Shown piece after piece: positions 9,012 to 17,730 of a DNA stretch of 64,000 bases. Under the pieces are notes generated by a model. The model was not told where the DNA came from. It made no database searches and saw only the letters and a program-made list of their open reading frames with translations. The stretch is taken from assembly GCA_016711285.1 (NCBI GenBank), contig JADJTG010000013.1:226001-290000 (forward strand), read 5' to 3'. The position numbers were made by a program, and so were the translations under genes. How positions within the stretch are numbered: position 1 is the first letter of the stretch; each line of letters opens with the position of its first letter. Source of the stretch: Sphingobacteriales bacterium. Lineage in GTDB: Bacteria; Bacteroidota; Bacteroidia; Chitinophagales; UBA2359.

Positions 9012-9968
9012 ATGGCAATAAAAATTATTTATAATATACTGAAATGGATGGCGGTTTTGTTGTCTTTTTTGGTGCAGTTCGAGGATATTATTTGTCTTCA
9101 GTTTTCTTATACCGTTAATCATGCCATTTTAATTGTTACTCGTTATATCTTATTTTATGGTACTATTGAAATTCTGCGTACCATCGTTGTGTTTTTTTAT
9201 GATAACAGACGAGGTGATGGCGAACCTGATAATTTTATTTTAGCCGTAGAGCAGTTGAAACAGGTGATGTTGGTACTCGGCGGTATATTTAGTCTGTTTG
9301 CTTTGTGGGGTTTGAGCCTGCGCGAAATGTTTACTTCTATCAGCATCGTAGCGGCGGCTTTGGCGATTTTGCTCAAAGATTACATCTCCAATGTTATCAA
9401 TGGTATGATTGTTACTTTTTCCAACCACCTTTCTTTGGGCGATCAGGTGCGCATCGGTAATCATAAAGGTAAAATAGCGGGTATCACGCTCACCAATATT
9501 CAGTTGATTAATGACGATGATGATTTGATTTATATTCCCAATACGATTGTGTATGCCACCGAAATTGTGAACTATACCAAACGCGAAGTGAAGAAAACGA
9601 GTATTGATTTTGAAATGGATATTCGCAGTGTGCCTTCGGTGGAAGATTTGGAAAAAGAACTCATCAATACCATTCAGGAGTATCATCATCTTATCAATAG
9701 CGACAGTTATAATCTGAGAGTGTATGAAGTGCGCAGAGATGTGCTCTTGCTCAAATTTCAGTATATTTTGAAAGAGCCGAGCCGTTCTTTGGAACGCGAA
9801 ATACGCCGTAAAACGGTGCGCCGTTTGGTGTCTTTAATTAATGAGCGTATCGTGGCGCAAAATAACGGCGATATGTCTGCGGCAGATATATCTTTGCCCG
9901 ATACTCATACAATGCCCTCTGTCAGACAGCAACATTTCAGCCATTCTACGGAGCAGCGTTTTTTTTAA
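9012..9968 (+). CDS. Mechanosensitive ion channel, MscS family
   Basis: 318 residues. Two or three hydrophobic segments in the first 110 residues are followed by the glycine/alanine-rich pore helix region (SISIVAAALAILLKDYISNVINGMIV) and the conserved beta domain FSNHLSLGDQVRIGNHKGKIAGITLTNIQL...YIPNTIV. These are hallmarks of MscS channels, which open under membrane tension to release solutes from the cytoplasm. The C-terminal part is the vestibule domain. The upstream 119 bp are A+T-rich with no clear promoter. Confidence 0.9.
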   Translation: MAIKIIYNILKWMAVLLSFLVQFEDIICLQFSYTVNHAILIVTRYILFYGTIEILRTIVVFFYDNRRGDGEPDNFILAVEQLKQVMLVLGGIFSLFALWGLSLREMFTSISIVAAALAILLKDYISNVINGMIVTFSNHLSLGDQVRIGNHKGKIAGITLTNIQLINDDDDLIYIPNTIVYATEIVNYTKREVKKTSIDFEMDIRSVPSVEDLEKELINTIQEYHHLINSDSYNLRVYEVRRDVLLLKFQYILKEPSRSLEREIRRKTVRRLVSLINERIVAQNNGDMSAADISLPDTHTMPSVRQQHFSHSTEQRFF

Positions 9969-10126
9969 AGGAGGAAGGAGCTTCTTATAAAAATTCTTTT
10001 TTGCTTCGCTACTATTGATTTGCTTTTTGCGGACAAAAGAAAAGTGGTGGTGTTTGATAAAAAGAACGTTTACTTAATGCAATAGCGAGAGTAATAGTCG
10101 TTTTTGTTGCTATTTTTACGCTTCAA

Positions 10127-11716
10127 ATGACGAATAAAGTAAAAAATATTCAATCGCCTTTTGTGTGGTTTTTTGCGTTTTTGCTACTGCTCAATGCGGC
10201 TTTGCGGGCTTGGGGCATTTGGTTTCCGGTGTGGGCTTTTGATGAAAATCATATCTTGGGAAAATCCATTCATTTTTTGGAAAATATCCCTCTGTTGCTG
10301 CGCGGCGATTGGCAACAACTCCACACCGTTGCCGACGAATATGGTATCGTAGGACAATATATTGCTTTGTTGCCTGTTGCTTTGGCTCATGCCCTTGAGC
10401 ATTTTTTCGGTATATCCTACCCTATTCCGCTTAAACTCATCGCTGTTCGTGTTTTTGTGTCTTTGCTGCCAAATGTGTTGAGTATTTATTTTTTATTAAA
10501 AATTATTCGCCTCCATTTTGAAGAGCGTTGGTGGCAATTGTTGGCGTTGCTGTTGTGTTTGGGCGTATTTAAGCACATAGAAACTGCCCATTATGGTGTA
10601 GCCGATTCTTTGAGTACTTTGTTTGCGGTGTGGGCGGTGTATTTGCTGGCTCGCCGTTTTATTGCTGTCGCCGACCTCCTCTCCCCACAGCACCGCGATT
10701 GGGCAATGTTGGGCGTATTGGCGGCTTTGGCTTCTTCTTCAAAAATTCATGTCGGCTTCGTGATAGTGGCTACTTTTTTGGCGGTGGCTGTTTTCTATAC
10801 CCTACAAAAACAGCTCACTCCTAAAACATTATTGCTCATAACTGCTAAAATAATAGGTTGGGGCGTGGCGGCTTTTGTGTTCCTCAATATTCCGTTTTTG
10901 ATAGATTATCGCAATTGGCTGTATGCTTTGCTGGAAGTTACCCTCAATTATGCGCATCTTATTAAAGGCTCATGGATAGCGTATTTTTATTTTTATCCGG
11001 TTTTTGGTGTAGATTGGGGTATTCTCTTGCTGGCAATAGCAGGAATTTTAGCCGCTTTGAGGAACAAAAAAAACACCCTACTGCCTTATTTTGTGTTTAT
11101 CGTGCTTTATTATGCTTTGCTGTGCCTGCACAAAGGGGCGGCGCATCGTTGGGCAATTCCTTTAGCCCCGTTTTTTATCGTGTTTGCGCTTTATGCTTTG
11201 TATGTGCTTCGGCACTTGCTCGTGGGGCGGTTGCGCCTGCCGCTTTCATTTGCCCGATACCTATTGTTGAGCATCGCTATTGTTGCGGTTGTCAGACCTT
11301 TGTATCATATTGTGTTGTACGATATAAATATAACAGCAACACCTTCTACTTATCAGCAATTGCAAAGCTACTATCAAACGCAGGTGCTGCCACACCCTGC
11401 TTTGGGCAAATTTATGGGCATTGAGTTGCCGCCCATTCAAACAAAAGCCGACCCCGATACGCTCTCTTTGCAACATTATGACTATGCCATCTTTGACGAT
11501 TTTTGGTTTCTGACCCGCCGCTATCCCGAAACGATGATTTATACCAACACCCTGCACAAACGCGTGGGTAATTGGGAGCCGCTGCGCCGCCGTATTGAAC
11601 AGGAATGGCATTTGGTAAAAAAAATAAAACCCCGCTATTATACCTTTTGGAGCAACGAAACCGCCAATCCGCCGATTTTTTATATCTACAAAAAAAATAC
11701 TCTGCCATCAGAATAG
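10127..11716 (+). CDS. Polytopic membrane protein, probable lipid-linked-sugar glycosyltransferase (GT39/GT-C type)
   Basis: 529 residues with about ten hydrophobic helices and a soluble C-terminal part from roughly residue 415. The first periplasmic loop has FDENHILGKSIHFL, an acidic DE motif just after the first membrane helix, as in the GT-C fold (ArnT/PMT-like enzymes, where an Asp in this loop is catalytic). Such enzymes transfer sugars from polyprenyl phosphate carriers to lipid or protein. Acceptor and donor are unknown. The assignment rests on topology and this motif only. Neighbours give no pathway clue. Confidence 0.6.
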   Translation: MTNKVKNIQSPFVWFFAFLLLLNAALRAWGIWFPVWAFDENHILGKSIHFLENIPLLLRGDWQQLHTVADEYGIVGQYIALLPVALAHALEHFFGISYPIPLKLIAVRVFVSLLPNVLSIYFLLKIIRLHFEERWWQLLALLLCLGVFKHIETAHYGVADSLSTLFAVWAVYLLARRFIAVADLLSPQHRDWAMLGVLAALASSSKIHVGFVIVATFLAVAVFYTLQKQLTPKTLLLITAKIIGWGVAAFVFLNIPFLIDYRNWLYALLEVTLNYAHLIKGSWIAYFYFYPVFGVDWGILLLAIAGILAALRNKKNTLLPYFVFIVLYYALLCLHKGAAHRWAIPLAPFFIVFALYALYVLRHLLVGRLRLPLSFARYLLLSIAIVAVVRPLYHIVLYDINITATPSTYQQLQSYYQTQVLPHPALGKFMGIELPPIQTKADPDTLSLQHYDYAIFDDFWFLTRRYPETMIYTNTLHKRVGNWEPLRRRIEQEWHLVKKIKPRYYTFWSNETANPPIFYIYKKNTLPSE

Positions 11717-11953
11717 TAAGGAATTGTTGCTTTGTTCCGAATATTTTTTTGGACAAATTATTTTTTTAATATTTTTTAATAACTTTTCATTTTTAATTGT
11801 TATTTAAAATAAAATGCCTTATAATGTTTTGATTTCTAAATGATTATGTGTTTTTTCTTGGTTTTATGTCTAAAAAAACAATAATTATTTTAAACACCCC
11901 CCCTTATTTTTTGTCTTTGGAATAATATTTGTCATCAAGTAAATACAAAAATA

Positions 11954-11984
11954 TTTGTACAATATTAAAAATGACTTATTTTTG
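11954..11984 (+). promoter_or_regulatory. Bacteroidota-type promoter of the ECF sigma factor gene
   Basis: TTTG at 11954-11957 and TATTTTTG at 11977-11984 with a 19-nt spacer give an exact match to the TTTG/TAnnTTTG pattern. Transcription would start near 11990, leaving an untranslated leader of about 115 bases. The rest of the 390-base gap (from 11717) is A+T-rich, contains a run of seven C at 11897-11903 and shows nothing else I can name. Confidence 0.55.
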
Positions 11985-12106
11985 TGCTTGTCTCATTTAA
12001 TTTTATTTAATCAGCTCAATTAAACAAACCTGTCTCTTATCGAATAGAACGCTACGCTTTATTTAATTATTTTATTTGTTAATGCTTTTAATCTGTTAAA
12101 AAGCGT

Positions 12107-12679
12107 ATGAAGTCTATGAATGATAAAGAGCTGGTACGGCTCTATGTATCCGGCACGGATGCAGCTCTCGCCGAGTTACTTTCCCGTTATAAAGATAAAA
12201 TTTATCGTTCTATTCTGCTGTTTGTAAAAAATTCGGCAGAAGCTGAAGATCTTTTTCAGGATACCTTTGTGCGCATTATTGATTGCCTGCGCAAAGGTGC
12301 TTATAACGATGAAGGAAAATTTTTGCCCTGGGCAATGCGCATTGCCCGTAATTTGTGTATTGACCATTATCGCAAAGAAAAACGTATGCCCGCCATCGTA
12401 AACAACGAAGGTTTTGATATTTTTGAAATCCTCAAATTTGCCGATGAATCTGCTGATGATACCCTCATGCGCGAACAAACCCGACTCTCCGTGCGCGAAC
12501 TCATAGATGCCCTCCCCGAAGAACAGCGCGATGTGCTCATCTTGCGCCACTATGCCGATTTGAGCTTTAAAGAAATTGCTGCCATGACCAATGTAAATGT
12601 CAATACGCTGCTGGGCAGAATGAGATACGCCCTCCTTAATATGCGCAAACTGATAGAAGAAAAAAAAGTGGCTTTGTAA
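12107..12679 (+). CDS. RNA polymerase sigma factor, sigma-70/ECF family
   Basis: 190 residues. Sigma region 2 is at about residues 20-90 (AEDLFQDTFVRII, then KFLPWAMRIARNLCIDHYRKEKRMP) and region 4 at about 125-185 (LPEEQRDVLILRHYADLSFKEIAAMTNVNVNTLLGRMRYAL). The two-domain layout without region 3 marks the ECF group. No anti-sigma factor gene is next to it, so control is not of the usual paired kind or lies elsewhere. A clear promoter stands about 120 bp upstream. Confidence 0.92.
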   Translation: MKSMNDKELVRLYVSGTDAALAELLSRYKDKIYRSILLFVKNSAEAEDLFQDTFVRIIDCLRKGAYNDEGKFLPWAMRIARNLCIDHYRKEKRMPAIVNNEGFDIFEILKFADESADDTLMREQTRLSVRELIDALPEEQRDVLILRHYADLSFKEIAAMTNVNVNTLLGRMRYALLNMRKLIEEKKVAL

Positions 12680-12805
12680 AACGAGAAACTTTTGATTGAT
12701 TTTTTTTATAAAAAACCTTCATTTATTTTTCTTGACAAAAACACCTGAAATACGGCTATTTTGAAGGTAAAAAAAATCAGTAGTCTAAAATAAAAAATAC
12801 CGCCT

Positions 12806-12849
12806 TATATTTGCTTGCCGATATGCCTTTTGATACAGGCATATCGGCA
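12806..12849 (+). promoter_or_regulatory. TAnnTTTG element overlapped by a 12-bp perfect inverted repeat
   Basis: TATATTTG at 12806-12813 fits the -7 element, although no TTTG is seen at the right distance upstream. Directly after it are the perfect arms TGCCGATATGCC (12816-12827) and GGCATATCGGCA (12838-12849) with a 10-base loop. The right arm ends 8 bases before the ATG at 12858. It may be an operator at the start of transcription or a hairpin at the 5' end of the mRNA that hides the start codon. Confidence 0.45.
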
Positions 12850-12857
12850 TTGCTTGT

Positions 12858-14447
12858 ATGATGGAAAAAGATGCGCTGTTTGCTTTAATTCATTCGCTGA
12901 ATAAATCGGAAAAAAGGTTTTTTAAAATATTTTCCTCGCGTCATATTATCGGCGAGCAAAATAACTATATCGCTTTGTTTGATGCCATTGAACAGCAAAA
13001 ATCTTACAATGAAGCTGCACTGCTGAAAAAATTTGCCAATAAAAAATTCGTCAAACGACTTCCTATTGCCAAAAGCTATTTGTATGATATGATAGTGAAA
13101 GCAATGAGCCATTATCACAGCGACCGAAGCATTGATAATCAATTGTTGGAGTTGCTGCGGCAAATTAGTTTTTTGTACGAAAAAAACCTCTTGGCACAAG
13201 CACAGAAACTTATATCCAAAGCCCGACAAATGGCGTTGGAATACGAAAAATTAAGCCTGCTGCCCGAAATTTTGCAGTGGCAAAAAAAAATGCTCGAAGC
13301 CCGTTTTTATGCCAATAGTTCGGTCACAGAGCTTAACCGATTGTATCAGGAGTCTAAGGTGGTGTTTCAGCAACTTGCCAATATCAACGAATTCTGGCAC
13401 TTGGAAGCAAGGCTTTATTTTCAGTACAACATAGAGGGCATTGTGCGCAATCGCCGCGATTTGAGTAATATTGAAAGTGTTTTTAACTCGCCACTGATGA
13501 CCGGAGAAGATAAAGCACTTACTTTTGAGGCGCAATTGCTGATGAATAAAGTTTATGCCACCTACTTTTTTATTTTACGCGATTTTGAAAGCTGCTACAC
13601 CTATATCCGCAAAGTGGTGCAACTCCTCGAAGCACGCCCCAAACTGATAGCCGCTTATCCACAACATTATGTGCAGGCTATCAATAATTTGCTCAATATG
13701 ACCCGCGCCCTGCACCGACACGCCGAAACTCAACAGTATTTGCAAACTCTTGAAAACTTGATGCAAAACGACCACTACCAACGCCACGAACGCCTCTCGC
13801 TCAAACTCTTTGAATCGTATTATTATCACCGTATCAATGATTACTTAGACCGCCGCGCCCCGCTCGAGGGTTTGCCGCATGTGGCACAGGTGGAAGACGG
13901 ATTGAAGAAATGGGATAAAAAAATTGATATAATGGGAGAAGTGATGTTGTGTTACCATATTTTTAAATTGTATTTCGAGGCAGAGTATTATGCAGAAGCG
14001 GCGGCGTGGCTGCAAAAAATCCTCAACAAACCTGATATTGGTGTGCGACACGATATTTTTAGTTTCTCTTACTTGCTGCGTTTGTTGCTTTTTTATGAAA
14101 TGAATAAACCCGATGCTCATTTGCAAGTATGCCTGCAAGAAACCCACGATTATTTCAGCCGCCGTCCGGTGGCTTATCGTTTTGATGCTTATGTATTGCA
14201 GTTCTTGCACGCCCTGCTCTATCAACAATACCCCAAAGAAAATTTTTATGTCTATTTGCAACAACTCTACAATAATTTGAAAGAGTTGGCACAAGATCCT
14301 TTTGAGAAAAAAGTATTTGCTTATTTTGATTTTTTGGGCTGGGTAGAGCGCAAAATCGCTGCTCAGGCTGCACACAATGAAGTGCTGCCGCCTAATACAA
14401 CAGCCCCCGCTTATGATGTGTCGGCTGCTTCACAAATTATTTCTTAA
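12858..14447 (+). CDS. Conserved hypothetical protein, largely alpha-helical
   Basis: 529 residues, not recognised as a named family. It begins MMEKDALFALIHSLNKSEKRFFKIF; the ATG at 12861 is an equal choice. It has no signal peptide and no membrane helix. The body is a succession of amphipathic helices with many Leu, Tyr, Gln and Glu (for example the stretches near 110-150, 240-300 and 350-420), resembling TPR-like helical repeats. It may be a cytoplasmic scaffold, but no partner is evident. The gene sits between an ECF sigma factor and an O-methyltransferase gene that follows after 28 bp, so the latter two probably share a transcript. The inverted repeat before the start may control it. Confidence 0.75.
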   Translation: MMEKDALFALIHSLNKSEKRFFKIFSSRHIIGEQNNYIALFDAIEQQKSYNEAALLKKFANKKFVKRLPIAKSYLYDMIVKAMSHYHSDRSIDNQLLELLRQISFLYEKNLLAQAQKLISKARQMALEYEKLSLLPEILQWQKKMLEARFYANSSVTELNRLYQESKVVFQQLANINEFWHLEARLYFQYNIEGIVRNRRDLSNIESVFNSPLMTGEDKALTFEAQLLMNKVYATYFFILRDFESCYTYIRKVVQLLEARPKLIAAYPQHYVQAINNLLNMTRALHRHAETQQYLQTLENLMQNDHYQRHERLSLKLFESYYYHRINDYLDRRAPLEGLPHVAQVEDGLKKWDKKIDIMGEVMLCYHIFKLYFEAEYYAEAAAWLQKILNKPDIGVRHDIFSFSYLLRLLLFYEMNKPDAHLQVCLQETHDYFSRRPVAYRFDAYVLQFLHALLYQQYPKENFYVYLQQLYNNLKELAQDPFEKKVFAYFDFLGWVERKIAAQAAHNEVLPPNTTAPAYDVSAASQIIS

Positions 14448-14475
14448 AAAAAACATCTTTGCTGCTCTCTACGCT

Positions 14476-15120
14476 ATGCTGTCATCTTCCTCCGAGCTTT
14501 TGTGGCAATATCTCGCCGCACACAGCAGCCCCGCTTCCGATGCTTTGAAATGGTTAGAGCGCGAAACTCATCTCAAGGTACTCATGCCCAATATGCTGTG
14601 CGGTGCGGTGGTGGGCGAGTTGTTGCAAACCATCAGCCGTTTGATGCAACCCCGCCATGTGTTGGAAATAGGTACCTTTACCGGATATTCGGCAATATGT
14701 CTGTGTGCCGGTTTGTCGCCTGAAAAAGACGCTCTGCTGCACACCATAGACATCAATGAAGAACTGCACGACCTGAGACAAGAGGCTTTTCGCCGCGCCG
14801 ATTGCACGCATCTTATTCGCCAATACTACGGAAAAGCCGCCGATATTATTCCTACTCTGCCTTATACCTTTGATTTGGTGTTTATTGATGCCGATAAACA
14901 GAATTATTGTCGCTATTACGAACAGGTATTGCCTTTGTTGAAAAAAAATGGTATAATTTTGGCTGATAACGTGCTGTGGAAAGGCAAAGTGTTGTACGAG
15001 GCAACAGATAAAGATACGCTTGCTATTCAGCAATTTAATGATTTGGTGCAAAATGACCCGCGCGTGCGCAATGTGATGCTGCCTTTGCGCGATGGCTTGA
15101 CGATTATTCAGAAAATATAA
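14476..15120 (+). CDS. Class I SAM-dependent O-methyltransferase (family 3)
   Basis: About 214 residues from the ATG at 14476 (MLSSSSELLWQYL). The open frame extends upstream into the previous gene, but that part is unlike the family. The SAM-binding motif LEIGTFTGYSAICL (near residue 60), the acidic motif DLVFIDADKQNY and the strand GIILADNVLWKGKV are the signature of caffeoyl-CoA-type O-methyltransferases, a group that in bacteria also includes tRNA-modifying members. Substrate unknown. Confidence 0.9.
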   Translation: MLSSSSELLWQYLAAHSSPASDALKWLERETHLKVLMPNMLCGAVVGELLQTISRLMQPRHVLEIGTFTGYSAICLCAGLSPEKDALLHTIDINEELHDLRQEAFRRADCTHLIRQYYGKAADIIPTLPYTFDLVFIDADKQNYCRYYEQVLPLLKKNGIILADNVLWKGKVLYEATDKDTLAIQQFNDLVQNDPRVRNVMLPLRDGLTIIQKI

Positions 15121-15284
15121 TTTGTATTGAAAAAAACAATGATAGGCTCGGACGGATTTTTTGAGCATTTAAAAATAAAATCATTTTCTTTGCTATACTT
15201 TTTTAAATGTTTTCTTATCTGAAAACGGCACTTGATTACTATATCACAAAAAAAACTATTAATCCTTTTAAGGCTTTTTTAAGA

Positions 15285-16289
15285 ATGAAAATGGTCGGGA
15301 AATTTATATGTTATTGTTGTTGTGTGCTTGCTGTTTGCGGGCAGTTTTTATATGCTGCAACAACTCCTGAAACGAAAAATATCTTTGTAGTGCAGTATGT
15401 AGAAGTGCATAAAGATTTGGCAGTTGCCGAAATGCAAATGTGGGGGGTGCCTGCCAGTATTACTTTGGCGCAGGCAATCCTCGAAACCGGAGCCGGTAGC
15501 AGTCGTTTGGCAAAAGAAGCTAACAATCATTTTGGTATCAAATGCAAAAGCCAGTGGCAGGGTGCTACTATCTTCGCCGATGACAATGAACCCAATGAGT
15601 GCTTTCGCAAATATGGAAGCGTTGCCGAATCTTATCGAGACCATTCTCTTTTTTTGAAACATCACCCCCGCGCTTCTTACGATTTTTTGTTTGTAGAGCC
15701 GATGTCGCGCGATTATAAGGTGTGGGCGGAGGCTTTGCGTATGGCGGGTTATTCTACTTCTTCGGATTATGCCACGCGTCTCATTCGTTTGGTGGAGTTG
15801 TACAATTTGCAGCAATATGATACATTCCCTGTTGTAGCCAATAAAATTGCCCCTGCTCCTGCCCCTGTAACTGAGGAAGTTGTTGTTCCTGTTGCTGCTG
15901 TTTCAACGCAAGCTGCTCCCACTCATCACAAAACTGTTCCTTCTTCTGCTTCTACGGTTGTTCTGATAAATCCTTCACTTTCCGAAAGTATTAAAAACTC
16001 CGAAAAAAAGATTACTCCTACTCCCCAAAAGCCTTTAAAAATCGAAAAAAAAGGAGATGTACGCGATTCTTTTGTGTTCAGCCGTGCCGCACAACAAAAA
16101 ACTGTCGCTGAGGCAGATACCAACTTGGGTAAAGTGCATATTGTAGGAACTAAAGATACAATGGAAAAAATTGCACAAAAATATAATATTAGCGTGGCAA
16201 GGCTCTACGCCTACAACTATATGACCAAAGGCACACAGCCCAAAAAGGGCGCAAAAATTTATATAGATACTTATTCGCCCCACCGATAA
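15285..16289 (+). CDS. Secreted glucosaminidase with C-terminal LysM domain
   Basis: About 334 residues from the ATG at 15285, which places a signal peptide (ending around LYAATTPETK) at the N-terminus; an ATG at 15207 adds 26 residues of unlikely leader. Residues 45-190 form a glucosaminidase (FlgJ-like, PF01832-type) domain: the catalytic-type segment SITLAQAILETGAGSSRLAKEANNHFGIKC, then KYGSVAESYRDHSLFL and YAT.LI.L. A Pro/Ala/Thr-rich linker follows, then a LysM-like domain at the end (HIVGTKDTMEKIAQKYNISVARLYAYN). The enzyme would cut the glycan strands of peptidoglycan, held there by LysM. Confidence 0.9.
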   Translation: MKMVGKFICYCCCVLAVCGQFLYAATTPETKNIFVVQYVEVHKDLAVAEMQMWGVPASITLAQAILETGAGSSRLAKEANNHFGIKCKSQWQGATIFADDNEPNECFRKYGSVAESYRDHSLFLKHHPRASYDFLFVEPMSRDYKVWAEALRMAGYSTSSDYATRLIRLVELYNLQQYDTFPVVANKIAPAPAPVTEEVVVPVAAVSTQAAPTHHKTVPSSASTVVLINPSLSESIKNSEKKITPTPQKPLKIEKKGDVRDSFVFSRAAQQKTVAEADTNLGKVHIVGTKDTMEKIAQKYNISVARLYAYNYMTKGTQPKKGAKIYIDTYSPHR

Positions 16290-16305
16290 ATACTTTGTAA
16301 ACCTG

Positions 16306-16833
16306 ATGGCAACAAACATTGAAATCAAAAATGTGACCCTTGACCATATTGCAGCGTTGCAACACATCACCCGACAAACTTTTTACGAAACTTTCGCCGC
16401 CGATAACAACGAAGCCGATATGATAAAGTATCTGCAAGAAGCCTTATCTGTGGAACAACTTACTGCCGAACTCAACAACGAATATTCCGACTTTTATTTT
16501 GCAATGCTTAATGATAACGTTATCGGCTACCTGAAATTAAATTTTGGAGGTGCACAAACCGAACTCCAAGAAAAAAATGCCCTCGAAATTGAACGTATTT
16601 ATGTGTTAAAAGAATTTCATGGCAAAAATGTAGGACAATTGCTCTACGAAAAAGCCATGGCGATAGCCCGACAAAAAAACTATGATTATGTGTGGTTGGG
16701 TGTGTGGGAAAAAAACCTGCGTGCAATACAATTTTATAAAAAAAACGGATTCGTGCCATTTGGTACGCATGTTTTTCATTTGGGCAACGATGCACAAACG
16801 GATATAATGATGAAGTTGTATTTGAAATATTAA
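16306..16833 (+). CDS. GNAT family N-acetyltransferase
   Basis: 175 residues. The acetyl-CoA site is visible as EIERIYVLKEFHGKNVGQLLYEKAMAIA (the pattern R-x-x-G/N-x-G-x-x-L), followed by VWLGVWEKNLRAIQFYKKNGF, the conserved C-terminal GNAT strand-helix. The N-terminal part (ITRQTFYETFA) is like the PaiA/diamine acetyltransferase group, but the substrate is only a guess. It begins 16 bp after the glucosaminidase stop, probably in the same transcript. It is the last gene before the repeat-rich region. Confidence 0.87.
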   Translation: MATNIEIKNVTLDHIAALQHITRQTFYETFAADNNEADMIKYLQEALSVEQLTAELNNEYSDFYFAMLNDNVIGYLKLNFGGAQTELQEKNALEIERIYVLKEFHGKNVGQLLYEKAMAIARQKNYDYVWLGVWEKNLRAIQFYKKNGFVPFGTHVFHLGNDAQTDIMMKLYLKY

Positions 16834-16861
16834 ATCAAAATGTTTTGATGTTTTACGAGTC

Positions 16862-17271
16862 TGTAAAATAAACTGTGTCAAAGGGAAATAATACTTTAAG
16901 AATTAAAAAGATAAGACACAAGAAAGCACAAGATTTGATTAGACAGACAGAAGCCTGACAAAGAAACTGGGACAAATTGAGTACCTGTTTTAACGATCCC
17001 CAAGCCATCTGAAAGATTATCTATACCACCAATACCATTGAGAGTTATCATCGCCAAATCCGAAAAGTTACCAAAAACAAGGGAGCTTTCCCCTCCTATA
17101 TAGCTTTGATAAAACTCATCTTTTTAGCGGCAAAAATATTCAGAATAAGCGGCAGAAGCCCTATCCAATTAGAGCATCGTCATTGCTCAACTCAAAATTA
17201 TGCTCCCACACCGTATTCAAATTCACATTTAAATAACCCTATTTCTTACGAATAGCGCAGTTTATTTTACA
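16862..17271. mobile_element. Internally deleted IS256-type element
   Basis: The inverted ends TGTAAAATAAACTG (16862-16875) and CAGTTTATTTTACA (17258-17271) bound about 410 bp. The right end continues as CGCCC, suggesting a full terminal repeat GGGCGTGTAAAATAAACTG that has decayed at the left. Only the C-terminal third of a transposase remains inside. A complete IS256-family element is about 1.3 kb, so this is a dead remnant. Confidence 0.65.
16965..17232 (+). pseudogene. IS256-family (Mutator-type) transposase fragment
   Basis: Read from 16965 the DNA gives NWDKLSTCFNDPQAI, a TGA stop at 17010, then KIIYTTNTIESYHRQIRKVTKNKGAFPS, the most conserved stretch of IS256-type transposases. The frame then shifts by one base near 17165 and continues as SIVIAQLKIMLPHRIQIHI to a TAA at 17232, with TAG where the family has a Trp codon. 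A stop, a frameshift and a missing N-terminal part make it non-functional. Confidence 0.75.
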
Positions 17272-17395
17272 CGCCCTTTTATTCTTCACAACCTCTATTT
17301 TGTCTGAACCCTGATTTTTGGGATTAGGGGATAGGCAGGATTTTTTTGTTGCCCACCACTTTGACAAAGTTCAAAAATTTGTCAAAGTTGAAAAG

Positions 17396-17647
17396 AGGTA
17401 AGTTAGCCGAGTTCAGAAGTAAGCTAACCGAGTTCAGAGGTGAGTTAACCGAGTTCAGAAGTAAGCTAACCGAGTTCAGAGGTGAGCTAACCGAGTTCAG
17501 AAGTAAGCTAACCGAGTTCAGAAGTAAGTTAGCCGAGTTCAGAAGTAAGTTAGCCGAGTTCAGAAGTAAGTTAGCCGAGTTCAGAAGTAAGTTAGCCGAG
17601 TTCAGAAGTGAGCTAACCGAGTTCAGAAGTGAGCTAACCGAGTTCTG
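17396..17647 (+). repeat. 21-bp tandem repeat, 12 copies
   Basis: Unit AAGTAAGCTAACCGAGTTCAG with variants (GTTAG for CTAAC, GGTGAG for AGTAAG). Twelve units in a row, always 21 bp, so one reading frame stays open as the heptad (S/G)(K/E)L(A/T)EFR. The inverted copy of the element has three units and a single unit lies at 62559. No spacer-like sequence occurs between units. Confidence 0.95.
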
Positions 17648-17692
17648 AGGTAGGGGGGGGTACTTATATAGGTAGGGGGGGGTACTTATATA

Positions 17693-17730
17693 GGTAGGGG
17701 GGGGTACCCCCATAGGTACCCCCCCCTACC
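17693..17730. repeat. 16-bp-arm poly-G/poly-C hairpin
   Basis: GGTAGGGGGGGGTACC pairs perfectly with GGTACCCCCCCCTACC across the 6-base loop CCCATA. Two further G8 tracts in the same 21-base context precede it, so a G-quadruplex is also conceivable on the plus strand. The same hairpin, with one T in place of A, is present in the inverted copy near 44233-44272. Confidence 0.85.

Noticed and set aside
17396..17647. Possible CRISPR array
   Set aside because: The 21-bp units touch each other; there are no spacers and no cas genes.
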